A stretch of 64,000 bases of DNA from an uncultured Pelagibacteraceae bacterium (GTDB lineage: Bacteria; Pseudomonadota; Alphaproteobacteria; Pelagibacterales; Pelagibacteraceae): assembly GCA_902607115.1 (NCBI GenBank), contig CACLIZ010000003.1, positions 1 to 64,000 on the forward strand. The letters run 5' to 3'. Each line of letters starts with the position of its first letter. Within the stretch, counting starts at the first letter, position 1. Position numbers and translations under genes: made by a program. Of this stretch, positions 51,875-60,049 are shown in pieces. Below the pieces are notes generated by a model. The model had not been told where the DNA came from, ran no database searches, and worked only from the letters and a program-made list of their open reading frames with translations.

Positions 51875-53023
51875 ATGAATTTAAAAGATTGTCATAATTT
51901 TAATGATTTTAGAAAATTAGCAAAAAAAAAATTACCATCTCCAATTTTTCATTATATAGATGGAGCTGCTGATGATGAGATTACATATAAAAGAAATACA
52001 AGCGCATTTAATGATGTAGATTTGGTTCCCAATGTATTAACAGGAGTTGGAGATGTAGATTTATCCACGACAATATTTGGTAAAAAAATTGATCTTCCAT
52101 TCTATTGCGCGCCAACTGCTTTGCAAAGACTATTTCATTATGATGGAGAAAGAGCAGTAGGAAAAGCTGCTCAAAAGTTTAATACTATGTTTGGAGTTTC
52201 AGCTTTAGCTACTGTAAGTGTTGAAGAAATAGCTTCACTAATTGATACTCCAAAAATGTTTCAATTTTATTTTCATAAAGACAGAGGTTTAAACGATTCT
52301 TGTCTGGAGAGAGCAAAGGCAGCAAAGTTTGATGTTTTAGCTTTGACAGTAGATACAATAACGGGTGGAAATCGTGAAAGAGATCTTAGGACTGGGTTTA
52401 CTTCTCCTCCTAAACTTACATTATCAAGTTTGTATAGTTTTGCTACAAAACCAATGTGGGGAATAAACTATTTAACAAAGGGTAAGTTTGAACTACCCCA
52501 TCTTCAAGATTATGTAAAAGAAGGAACTAGCACGAACACTTCTATTGGTAATTATTTTTCTACCATGTTGGATCAATCTATGAATTGGAAAGATGCTGAA
52601 AAATTATGTTCTCAATGGGGAGGTCATTTTGCACTTAAAGGAGTGATGAGTGTTGAAGATGCTAAAAAAGCAGTTGATATTGGATGTACTGGAATAATGG
52701 TTTCAAATCATGGAGGAAGACAACTTGATGGATCAAGATCACCATTTGATCAATTAGCAGAAATTGTAGATGCAGTTGGTGATAAGATAGATGTTATTTG
52801 TGAAGGTGGATTCCAGAGAGGAACTCATATGCTTAAAGCTCTATCTATTGGTGCTAAAGCATGTTCTGGTGGAAGACTCTATCTCTATGCACTAGCCGCA
52901 GCTGGCCAAGCTGGTGTTGAAAGAGCTTTAGGACAGTACAAGGCTGAACTCGATAGAGATATGAAACTTATGGGATGCAAAAAAATAAGTGATTTAAACA
53001 GAAATAATTTAAGATTTAGATAA
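51875..53023 (+). CDS. FMN-dependent 2-hydroxyacid dehydrogenase (LldD-like), copy A
   Basis: The 382-residue protein is of the glycolate oxidase/L-lactate dehydrogenase family: SPIFHYIDGAADDEITYKRN, FQFYFHKDRG with the active Tyr, LTVDTITGGNRERDLR and the base ALKGVM...SNHGGRQLDG (catalytic His and Arg). The FMN-phosphate loop, normally DGGxRRG, reads EGGFQRG (E310, Q314). It oxidises an L-2-hydroxyacid, probably lactate or glycolate, to the oxoacid, feeding electrons to quinone. Copy B follows after 1 base, a tandem duplication. Confidence 0.92.
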   Translation: MNLKDCHNFNDFRKLAKKKLPSPIFHYIDGAADDEITYKRNTSAFNDVDLVPNVLTGVGDVDLSTTIFGKKIDLPFYCAPTALQRLFHYDGERAVGKAAQKFNTMFGVSALATVSVEEIASLIDTPKMFQFYFHKDRGLNDSCLERAKAAKFDVLALTVDTITGGNRERDLRTGFTSPPKLTLSSLYSFATKPMWGINYLTKGKFELPHLQDYVKEGTSTNTSIGNYFSTMLDQSMNWKDAEKLCSQWGGHFALKGVMSVEDAKKAVDIGCTGIMVSNHGGRQLDGSRSPFDQLAEIVDAVGDKIDVICEGGFQRGTHMLKALSIGAKACSGGRLYLYALAAAGQAGVERALGQYKAELDRDMKLMGCKKISDLNRNNLRFR

Positions 53024-53024
53024 A

Positions 53025-54176
53025 ATGAATTTAAGTGATTGTCATAATTTTGAAGATTATAGAAAATTAGCAAAAAAAAGATTACCATCTCCAATTTTTC
53101 ACTACATAGATGGTGGGGCAGACGATGAAATTACTTTAAAAAGAAATACCAATGCTTTTGAAAAGTGTGATCTTATTCCAAACGTACTTTCAGGTGTTGA
53201 TAAGCCAGACTTATCAACAACAATATTTGGAAGAAAAATTGATATGCCAATTTTCTTATCACCTACTGCTATGCAGAGATTATACGATCCCGAGGGAGAT
53301 AAAGCATCAGCACGTGCAGCTGAAAAATTTGGAACTATGTACGGTATGTCAACAATGGCAACAACTTCTATTGAGGAAATTTCAAATGTATCAAGCGGTC
53401 CAAAACTTTTTCAGCTATATATACATAAAGATAAATCATTAACCGATGACTTAATTGAAAGATGTAAAAGAGCTAATTTTGATGGCTTATGTCTAACAGT
53501 CGATACCATAGTTGCAGGCAACAGAGAAAGAGATCATAGAACTGGATTTACAACTCCACCAAAACTTACATTAAAAAGTTTAATAGAGTTTGGAATTAAA
53601 CCAGCATGGGTTTTTAATTATTTGATTAACAAAAAATTTGAATTAGCCAATGTCAAACATATGACAGATAAAGGCACTAATATTACTAAATCAGTTATTG
53701 ATTATGTTAATGAGCAATATGATCCAAAAATGAATTGGAGCGACGCAGAGTATTGTATCAAAAAATGGAATGGTCCATTTGCATTAAAAGGAGTTATGTC
53801 TGTTGAAGATGCAAAAAAAGCTATAGATATTGGTTGCACGGCAATAATTATTTCAAATCATGGAGGAAGGCAATTGGACGGCTCAATATCTCCTTTCGAT
53901 CAACTTAAAGAAATTTCAGATGCCGTAGGGGATAAATTAGAAATCATATTAGATGGAGGAGTTAGAAGAGGTACACACATATTGAAAGCAATTGCAGCTG
54001 GTGCAAAAGCATGTAGTTTTGGTAAAATGTTTTTGTTTTCTCTTGCAGCGGGAGGACAAGCAGGTGTGGAAAGTGCCTTGCAAAATATGCATGACGAACT
54101 TAAAAGAAATATGTTATTAATGGGATGTAAAAACTTAAAAGAATTAAATCAATCTAAAATTATATATAGGAAATAA
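53025..54176 (+). CDS. FMN-dependent 2-hydroxyacid dehydrogenase (LldD-like), copy B
   Basis: The 383-residue protein is clearly related to copy A along its whole length, with nearly identical N-termini (SPIFHYIDGGADDEITLKRN) and SNHGGRQLDGSISPFDQL. It keeps the standard FMN loop DGGVRRG (D310). The later FMN contact, usually GR, is GK in CSFGKMFLF. So the two copies diverge at different FMN-site positions, consistent with different substrates or with functional specialisation. It begins 1 base after copy A and ends 1 base before the aminotransferase gene. Confidence 0.92.
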   Translation: MNLSDCHNFEDYRKLAKKRLPSPIFHYIDGGADDEITLKRNTNAFEKCDLIPNVLSGVDKPDLSTTIFGRKIDMPIFLSPTAMQRLYDPEGDKASARAAEKFGTMYGMSTMATTSIEEISNVSSGPKLFQLYIHKDKSLTDDLIERCKRANFDGLCLTVDTIVAGNRERDHRTGFTTPPKLTLKSLIEFGIKPAWVFNYLINKKFELANVKHMTDKGTNITKSVIDYVNEQYDPKMNWSDAEYCIKKWNGPFALKGVMSVEDAKKAIDIGCTAIIISNHGGRQLDGSISPFDQLKEISDAVGDKLEIILDGGVRRGTHILKAIAAGAKACSFGKMFLFSLAAGGQAGVESALQNMHDELKRNMLLMGCKNLKELNQSKIIYRK

Positions 54177-54177
54177 A

Positions 54178-55347
54178 ATGGAACTAAAATTATCAAAAGC
54201 ATTAGATAGACTTGGAACAGAAAGTGCTTTTACAATATTAGCTGAGGCAAAAAAATTAGAGGCGCAAGGAAAACCAATGATCCATTTAGGATTAGGTCAA
54301 CCAGATTTTAAAACCCCAAAACATGTTGTAGAGGCTGCAAAAAAAGCATTAGACGATGGTCATCATGGATATGTTTTATCAAACGGAATTTTAGAATGTA
54401 GAGAAGCAGTTACAAGAAAAGTTAAAAAACTTTATAACACGGACATTGATGCAGATAGAGTAATCATTATGCCTGGCGGCAAACCAACTATGTATTATGC
54501 AATATCTTGTTATGGTGAACCAGGTGCTGAAATAATCCATCCAACTCCTGCATTTCCAATATATGAGTCTATGATAAATTATTCTGGTGCTAAAGCTGTC
54601 CCATATGACTTAACTGAAGATAAAAATCTAAAATTTAGTGCAGAAAAAATTTTATCTTTGATAACTGATAAGACAAGACTTCTAATTTTAATAAATCCAA
54701 ACAATCCTACAGGAAGTTTTGTGGAAAAATCAGAAATAGACATTTTGGCAGACGGTTTAAAAAAACATCCCCATGTTACGATATTAAGCGATGAAATTTA
54801 TAGTAGACAAATATTTGATGGAAAAGAAATGCCTACTTTTTTTAATTATCCAGATTTAAGAGAGAGATTAATTGTTTTAGAAGGATGGAGCAAAGCTTAT
54901 GCAATGACTGGGTGGAGATTAGGATGGAGTTTTTGGCCAAAACATCTAGTAGAACATGTAAATAAACTTTTAATTAATAGTGTTTCATGTGTAAATGCAG
55001 CCGCGCAGTTTGCAGGAATTGCTGCACTAGATGGTCCCGATGATTCAATTCATCAAATGATGGAAAAATTTACTCAAAGAAGAAACTTAATTCACAAAGG
55101 GTTGAATGAATTACCAGGTGTAGAATGTAGTTTGCCTGGAGGAGCCTTTTACGCATTTCCTAAAGTAATTGGCACAGGAATGAATGGTGTGGAATTTTGC
55201 AAGAAAGCAATGCATGAAGCTGGCGTTGCAATTGTCCCAGGTAATGCTTTTGGTAAAACTTGTGCAGATTATGTAAGGTTTAGTTTTGCAGCTTCTCAAG
55301 ACAATATCTCTCAAGCTCTGGAAAATATCAAAAAAATGTTAGGCTAA
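54178..55347 (+). CDS. Class I/II pyridoxal-phosphate aminotransferase
   Basis: The 389-residue protein has the fold type I aminotransferase pattern: IHLGLGQPDFKTPKHVVEAA, YVLSNGILECREAVTRKV, IIMPGGKPTMYYAI, LILINPNNPTGSFVEKSE, SDEIYSRQIFDG, the PLP Lys in LEGWSKAYAMTGWRLGW and the carboxylate Arg in FSFAASQD (YVRFSFA). It most resembles aspartate- or alanine-type family members. Its position among 2-hydroxyacid genes suggests that it converts 2-oxoacids to amino acids, by inference. Confidence 0.93.
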   Translation: MELKLSKALDRLGTESAFTILAEAKKLEAQGKPMIHLGLGQPDFKTPKHVVEAAKKALDDGHHGYVLSNGILECREAVTRKVKKLYNTDIDADRVIIMPGGKPTMYYAISCYGEPGAEIIHPTPAFPIYESMINYSGAKAVPYDLTEDKNLKFSAEKILSLITDKTRLLILINPNNPTGSFVEKSEIDILADGLKKHPHVTILSDEIYSRQIFDGKEMPTFFNYPDLRERLIVLEGWSKAYAMTGWRLGWSFWPKHLVEHVNKLLINSVSCVNAAAQFAGIAALDGPDDSIHQMMEKFTQRRNLIHKGLNELPGVECSLPGGAFYAFPKVIGTGMNGVEFCKKAMHEAGVAIVPGNAFGKTCADYVRFSFAASQDNISQALENIKKMLG

Positions 55348-55393
55348 TAGTAGTGTATTTTTTAATATAATTTATATATTATAAAAATATAAA

Positions 55394-56767
55394 ATGAACG
55401 AGCAAATACAGACAGAGCTAAAAAAAATTTTTAACGGAAGATTTTCATTGTCTGAGTCAACCAGAGCCAATTATGCACGTGGCGAAGATACTTTTGATCC
55501 CGTTCTTTCTCAAGCAGTAGTATTTCCTGAAACAAATGAAGAAGTTTCTAAAATTTTAAAATTATGTAATGAACATAAGGTTCCGGTTGTTCCATTTGGA
55601 ACAGGAACGTCATTAGAAGGACATGTTGTAGGAAATGAAAATGGCATAACTATATCTCTAGAAAAAATGAATAAAGTGCTAAGCGTCAATGCTGGCGATT
55701 TTGATTGTAGAGTTCAAGCCAATGTAACAAGAAAACAATTAAATGAATATTTAAGAGAAGATGGTGTATTTTTCCCAATTGATCCTGGAGCAGACGCAGC
55801 TCTAGGCGGAATGGCATCAACTTCTGCATCTGGCACAATGGCAGTGAAGTATGGAACTATGCGTACTGTAGTCTCTGGTTTAACAGTCGTTCTAGCGAAT
55901 GGTGATATAATTAAAACAGGAACTCGGTCAAAAAAATCTTCAGCAGGATATAATCTGACCAATTTATTTATAGGTTCTGAAGGAACTTTAGGAATTATAA
56001 CGGAAGTTCAATTAAGACTTTCTCCAATTCCAGAAAGTATAATGAGCGCAGTGTGTTATTTTCCAGACTTAGATTCAGCAGTTTTAACTTCTCAAGAAAT
56101 CATACAATATGGAATTCCAATTGCTAGGATTGAAATGTTAAATAAAGAACAAATGGAAATAAGTATCAAGTATTCTAAATTGGAAAATATAAAAGCTTCA
56201 CCAACTCTTTTTTTTGAATTTCATGGTAGTGAAGATTCAAATAAAGAGTCAATTAAAATTGTTGAAGAGTTGTCAAAAAATAATGGTGGAAGTGAATTCA
56301 AATGGGCAGAATCAATAGAAGAAAGAAATCTATTATGGAAAGCAAGACATGATGTTTATTATTCTGTAAAAGCTCTTGGCAAAAATATGAAAGTATACTC
56401 TACGGATATATGTGTTCCTATTTCAAAACTTGTTGAATGTATTTCTTGGGCTGAAAAAGAAGTTAAAGATAAAGATCTTATAGCTCCAATGGTTGGACAT
56501 GTTGGGGATGGCAACTTTCATTCAATTATTTTGTACGATCCAAATGATAAAGAAAAACAAAAACTTATTAAAGAATATAGTGATAATTTGATCGAAAAAG
56601 CATTAGAACTTGAGGGAACTATTACTGGAGAGCATGGTATTGGTCTACAAAAAAAAGGTTATTTGCTAAAAGAACATCCAGATAATTTGCCTGTAATGAA
56701 ATCAATTAAAAGAAGTATTGATCCAAATAATATAATGAATCCAGGTAAAATTTTCGATCTTAATTAA
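55394..56767 (+). CDS. FAD-linked oxidase, GlcD/D-lactate dehydrogenase (DLD) type
   Basis: The 457-residue protein has an N-terminal FAD-binding domain (VPVVPFGTGTSLEGHVVG, GADAALGGMASTSASGTMAVKYG, NLFIGSEGTLGIITEVQLRL). A C-terminal FAD-oxidase domain has the metal/substrate motifs GHVGDGNFHSIILYDP and GEHGIGLQKKGYL. This is a membrane-associated D-2-hydroxyacid dehydrogenase such as D-lactate dehydrogenase. glcE and glcF partners are not here, which favours the single-subunit DLD form. It lies between the aminotransferase and a D-2-hydroxyacid dehydrogenase gene. Confidence 0.92.
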   Translation: MNEQIQTELKKIFNGRFSLSESTRANYARGEDTFDPVLSQAVVFPETNEEVSKILKLCNEHKVPVVPFGTGTSLEGHVVGNENGITISLEKMNKVLSVNAGDFDCRVQANVTRKQLNEYLREDGVFFPIDPGADAALGGMASTSASGTMAVKYGTMRTVVSGLTVVLANGDIIKTGTRSKKSSAGYNLTNLFIGSEGTLGIITEVQLRLSPIPESIMSAVCYFPDLDSAVLTSQEIIQYGIPIARIEMLNKEQMEISIKYSKLENIKASPTLFFEFHGSEDSNKESIKIVEELSKNNGGSEFKWAESIEERNLLWKARHDVYYSVKALGKNMKVYSTDICVPISKLVECISWAEKEVKDKDLIAPMVGHVGDGNFHSIILYDPNDKEKQKLIKEYSDNLIEKALELEGTITGEHGIGLQKKGYLLKEHPDNLPVMKSIKRSIDPNNIMNPGKIFDLN

Positions 56768-56782
56768 AAAACTAATCAAAAA

Positions 56783-57736
56783 ATGAAAAAGATTTTAATT
56801 ACTAGGCGACTATTAAGAGAAAATGAAGATAAAGCTTCTAAAATTTTTAAAGCTGAATTAAATTTAAATGATGAACTTTATTCACAAAGTAAATTGTTAG
56901 AGTTAAGTAAAGATTGTGATGGTATTTTAACTTCTCTAACCGATAAAATGGATGAACAAACTATTAATAAATTACCCGAAACAATAAAAATAATATCCAA
57001 TTTTGCTGTTGGCTTTGGAAATATCGACATTGAAGCTGCAAAAAAAAAAGGTATTGCAGTTACTAATACTCCAGATGTTTTAACCGATGCTACTGCTGAA
57101 ATTGGAGTCTTATTAATCTTGGGTGCCTGTAGACGAGCTTCTGAGGGTATAGAAAATGCTAAAGCATCAAATTGGAAATGGTCAGCAGATTATTTAATTG
57201 GAAAACAATTAACTGGAGCAAGATTAGGGATTTTAGGAATGGGTAGAATAGGTCAAAAAATTGCAAAAATTTCTAAATCTTTAGGGATGATAATTCATTA
57301 TCACAATCGTTCAAAATTAAGTAAAGAAAAAGAAGAAGGTGCAATTTATCATGATAACTTAAAAGATTTACTTTCAGTTTCAGATGTATTGTCAGTATGT
57401 TGTCCTGCCTCAAAAGAAACAGTGAATATGATAAATAAAGACACAATTGAATATTTGCCCAAAGGTGCAGTGGTAACCAATGTAGCTAGAGGAGATATAG
57501 TTGATGATGATGCACTAATTGATGCTCTTGATAGAAGAAAAATTTATGCAGTGGGTCTCGATGTTTACAAAAATGAACCTAATTTAAATCCTGGTTATCT
57601 AAAACATAAAAGTGCTTTTATTCTTCCACATCTAGGAAGCTCTACTAAAGAAACTAGAACAGCAATGGCAAATCTTGCAATAGATAATATGGACGAGTTT
57701 TTCAAAACAGGAAATTGTAAAAATAAAGTCAACTAA
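56783..57736 (+). CDS. D-2-hydroxyacid dehydrogenase (glyoxylate/hydroxypyruvate reductase-like)
   Basis: The 317-residue NAD(P)-dependent protein has the dinucleotide loop LGILGMGRIGQKIAKISKSLG, ATAEIGVLLILGACRRASEG, VVTNVARGDIVDDDALIDAL with the substrate Arg, and the catalytic Glu-His pair (VYKNEPNLNPG and FILPHLGSSTKETR). It likely reduces glyoxylate or hydroxypyruvate, or works in the reverse direction. The neighbouring dehydrogenases use FMN or FAD, so together the cluster can interconvert L- and D-hydroxyacids and oxoacids. Confidence 0.92.
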   Translation: MKKILITRRLLRENEDKASKIFKAELNLNDELYSQSKLLELSKDCDGILTSLTDKMDEQTINKLPETIKIISNFAVGFGNIDIEAAKKKGIAVTNTPDVLTDATAEIGVLLILGACRRASEGIENAKASNWKWSADYLIGKQLTGARLGILGMGRIGQKIAKISKSLGMIIHYHNRSKLSKEKEEGAIYHDNLKDLLSVSDVLSVCCPASKETVNMINKDTIEYLPKGAVVTNVARGDIVDDDALIDALDRRKIYAVGLDVYKNEPNLNPGYLKHKSAFILPHLGSSTKETRTAMANLAIDNMDEFFKTGNCKNKVN

Positions 57737-57813
57737 ACAATCACAAGTTGTAATTACGTTCATATTGGGTATTTTTTTTTAAGACTCTTACTTAGTTATA
57801 TGCTTAAATAATA

Positions 57814-57829
57814 TTAGTTAATTAACTAA
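57814..57829. promoter_or_regulatory. Perfect 16-base palindrome next to the dctP ribosome-binding site
   Basis: TTAGTTAATTAACTAA is a perfect palindrome ending right where the strong ribosome-binding site AGAGGAG (57829-57835) begins, 12 bases before the dctP ATG. A further CTTAGTTA (57791-57798) can pair with TAACTAAG (57823-57830). It could be an operator or a hairpin that affects ribosome access. Confidence 0.45.
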
Positions 57830-57840
57830 GAGGAGATAAA

Positions 57841-58968
57841 ATGATTAAAGACAAAAAAGTTTTGAAGAAAACTCCTTCAAGACGTAAATTCTTTAAAGCT
57901 GCTGCTGCAACTGGTGTTGCTGCTGTAGCCGCATCATCTTTAGCTGCTCCAGCTGTTGCTGCGGAAAGAATTGAAGCTGCAATGGTGGCTACTTGGCCAA
58001 GAGATTTTCCTGGTCTAGGTACTGGTGCGCAAAGATTTGCAAAAAGACTAGCAGACATGAGTGACGGACGTATACAAGTTACTTATTATGCTTCTGGTGA
58101 AAGAGTAAAAGCATTTGACTCATTTGATGAAGTTGCTTCAGGTAACTCACAAATGTATCATGCTGCTGACTACTACTGGGTTAAAAAACACCCAGCTTTT
58201 GGATACTTTACAGCTTGTCCATTTGGTTTCACTTACTCAGAAATAAATGCTTGGATTCACCATGGTGGAGGACAAGCTCTTTGGGATGAACTAACGGATG
58301 ATTATGGAACTCAAAGCTTTATTGCTGGTAATACAGGAGTACAAATGGGTGGTTGGTTTAACAAAAAAATTAGATCAGCTAATGACTTTAAAGGTTTAAA
58401 AATGCGTATGCCTGGACTAGGTGGACAAGTTCTTGGAAAACTTGGAGGTTCTCCAATTTCACTTCCTGGTGGACAAATTTATGAAAACCTTGTTTCAGGA
58501 GCAATTGATGCAACAGAATGGGTAGGTCCTTGGAATGATGAAGCTATGAAATTCCATGAAGCCGCTAAATACTATTACTATCCTGGTATGCACGAACCTG
58601 GTTCGATGTTAGCATGTGGTGTAAACAAATCATGGTTTACAGGTTTGACAAAATCAGATCAAATAACAATTAAAACTGCTTGTGCTTGGGCTGATGAAAT
58701 TACAATGGCTGAGTATAATGCTAAAAACGGTGCTGCATTAGCTCGTCTAGTAAACGATCATGGTGTTAAACTTGAGAAATTTAATGATAAAGTTTATGAC
58801 GCATTTGCCAAAGGTGCTGCAGAAGTTTACGAGGAAGTTCAACAGCATAGTGCGCTAGCCGCTAAAACGCATGCAGCTTTTGTTAAAGCTCGTAAAGAAA
58901 TTGGTGCTTGGACAAACTTGTCTGACTCACCATACATTGCACAAAGAAATAGAGCTTTAGGACTTTAA
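57841..58968 (+). CDS. dctP: TRAP transporter substrate-binding protein (TakP-like, DctP family)
   Basis: The 375-residue periplasmic binding protein has a twin-arginine signal (TPSRRKFFKAAAATGVAAVA, cleaved after AVAA). The DctP domain shows VTYYASGERVKAFDSFDEV, FKGLKMRMPGLGGQVLGKLG with the carboxylate-binding Arg, and NLVSGAIDATEWVGPWNDEA. It resembles the 2-oxoacid-binding TakP and lactate-binding TRAP groups. A strong AGAGGAG site precedes the ATG and G/C use is visibly higher, suggesting high expression. A hairpin follows before dctQ. Confidence 0.93.
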   Translation: MIKDKKVLKKTPSRRKFFKAAAATGVAAVAASSLAAPAVAAERIEAAMVATWPRDFPGLGTGAQRFAKRLADMSDGRIQVTYYASGERVKAFDSFDEVASGNSQMYHAADYYWVKKHPAFGYFTACPFGFTYSEINAWIHHGGGQALWDELTDDYGTQSFIAGNTGVQMGGWFNKKIRSANDFKGLKMRMPGLGGQVLGKLGGSPISLPGGQIYENLVSGAIDATEWVGPWNDEAMKFHEAAKYYYYPGMHEPGSMLACGVNKSWFTGLTKSDQITIKTACAWADEITMAEYNAKNGAALARLVNDHGVKLEKFNDKVYDAFAKGAAEVYEEVQQHSALAAKTHAAFVKARKEIGAWTNLSDSPYIAQRNRALGL

Positions 58969-58999
58969 TAATACTTAAAGTTAAAGTAAAATTTGATAT

Positions 59000-59023
59000 A
59001 AGGGCCCTTTATTAAGGGCCCTT
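59000..59023 (+). terminator. Hairpin terminator/attenuator between dctP and dctQ
   Basis: AAGGGCCC (59000-59007) and GGGCCCTT (59016-59023) form a perfect 8-base GC-rich stem with an 8-base loop, followed by TTTATTTTA. It lies 31 bases past the dctP stop and 39 before dctQ. As an intrinsic terminator it would raise binding-protein mRNA over the permease genes by partial termination or 3'-end protection. Confidence 0.8.
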
Positions 59024-59062
59024 TATTTTAGAGGGTTTTATTAAATTAGCTTTTTTAGTTTT

Positions 59063-60046
59063 ATGGTTACAAAAAATAATTTACCAATATTAATTAGAAT
59101 ATTTAGCTATTCAATATTGGCAATTACTTTTGTTTTTTTAGTAAACAATATTTTAACAGTTTGGTTTGACTGGCCCGGTGTTAAGCAGCTATTTGCGCAA
59201 TATGGTTTATTTGGATTTAAAAAATTAAGCAAACCTTTGGAAGCATCAACGGCAACTTATGCTTTTATTCAATTATTTTTTTACCTTGTATCATTATTTA
59301 TAGTAGTTTTTTATGTTTTAAAATCTATTAAACAATCTTTAGAATCTGATGCAAAAATTCTTACTAATTTTACCGCTTATATTATTCGCTCTTCTTTTTG
59401 GGCAGTTTTGATTGTTGGAATTGCAGATGCAATAGTTTCATTTATGGTTGTTGAAAAATTAGTCGAACCAGTTTTAGGTGAATATCTAAAAGTAAAATTA
59501 GTTGTTCCAAACTTTAGAATTACTTATGTTCATTTTCCTTTAATATTAATTTCATTTATCATTGGATATTTTACAAGAACTGTGGGTTTTATTTGGTTAG
59601 CAATTTTAGTAGTTGCCAGTGAATTTGCAATTGTTCTATCTAGATTTATATTTGAGTATGAACAGGCTTTTCAAGGAGATTTAGTTCGTTTTTGGTATTC
59701 TGCACTTTATCTTTTTGCTAGCGCATATGCCTTAATGCACGAAGGCCATGTAAGAGTTGATGTTTTATACACAGGTTTTAGTGAAAGAAAAAAAGCTTGG
59801 ACAAATTCTATGGGATCATTGGTATTAGGAATTCCTCTTTGCCTTATTGTTATATTTTTGGGAATGGGAGGTAAGGCAAGCATCATTAATGGCCCAGTTA
59901 TTTCTTTTGAAATTACTCAGCAGGGATCTAATGGACTTTATTTACTTTATTTAATGGCAGTATATTTAGCTGTATTTGCCGTATCAATGCTAATCCAATT
60001 TACAAGTTATTTTATGAGCAGCAGTCATAAGCTTTTAAAAAATTAA
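59063..60046 (+). CDS. dctQ: TRAP transporter small permease DctQ with enlarged N-terminus
   Basis: The 327-residue protein is about twice the normal DctQ length. The typical DctQ core is in the C-terminal half: an alpha-helix pair around residues 185-225, with RFWYSALYLFASAYALMHEG and HVRVDVLYTGF (the family HVRVD motif), and a last helix region. The first 180 residues add about four further hydrophobic helices (for example ILAITFVFLVNNILTVWF). It sits between dctP and dctM, with only 3 bases before dctM. Confidence 0.88.
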   Translation: MVTKNNLPILIRIFSYSILAITFVFLVNNILTVWFDWPGVKQLFAQYGLFGFKKLSKPLEASTATYAFIQLFFYLVSLFIVVFYVLKSIKQSLESDAKILTNFTAYIIRSSFWAVLIVGIADAIVSFMVVEKLVEPVLGEYLKVKLVVPNFRITYVHFPLILISFIIGYFTRTVGFIWLAILVVASEFAIVLSRFIFEYEQAFQGDLVRFWYSALYLFASAYALMHEGHVRVDVLYTGFSERKKAWTNSMGSLVLGIPLCLIVIFLGMGGKASIINGPVISFEITQQGSNGLYLLYLMAVYLAVFAVSMLIQFTSYFMSSSHKLLKN

Positions 60047-60049
60047 ATT

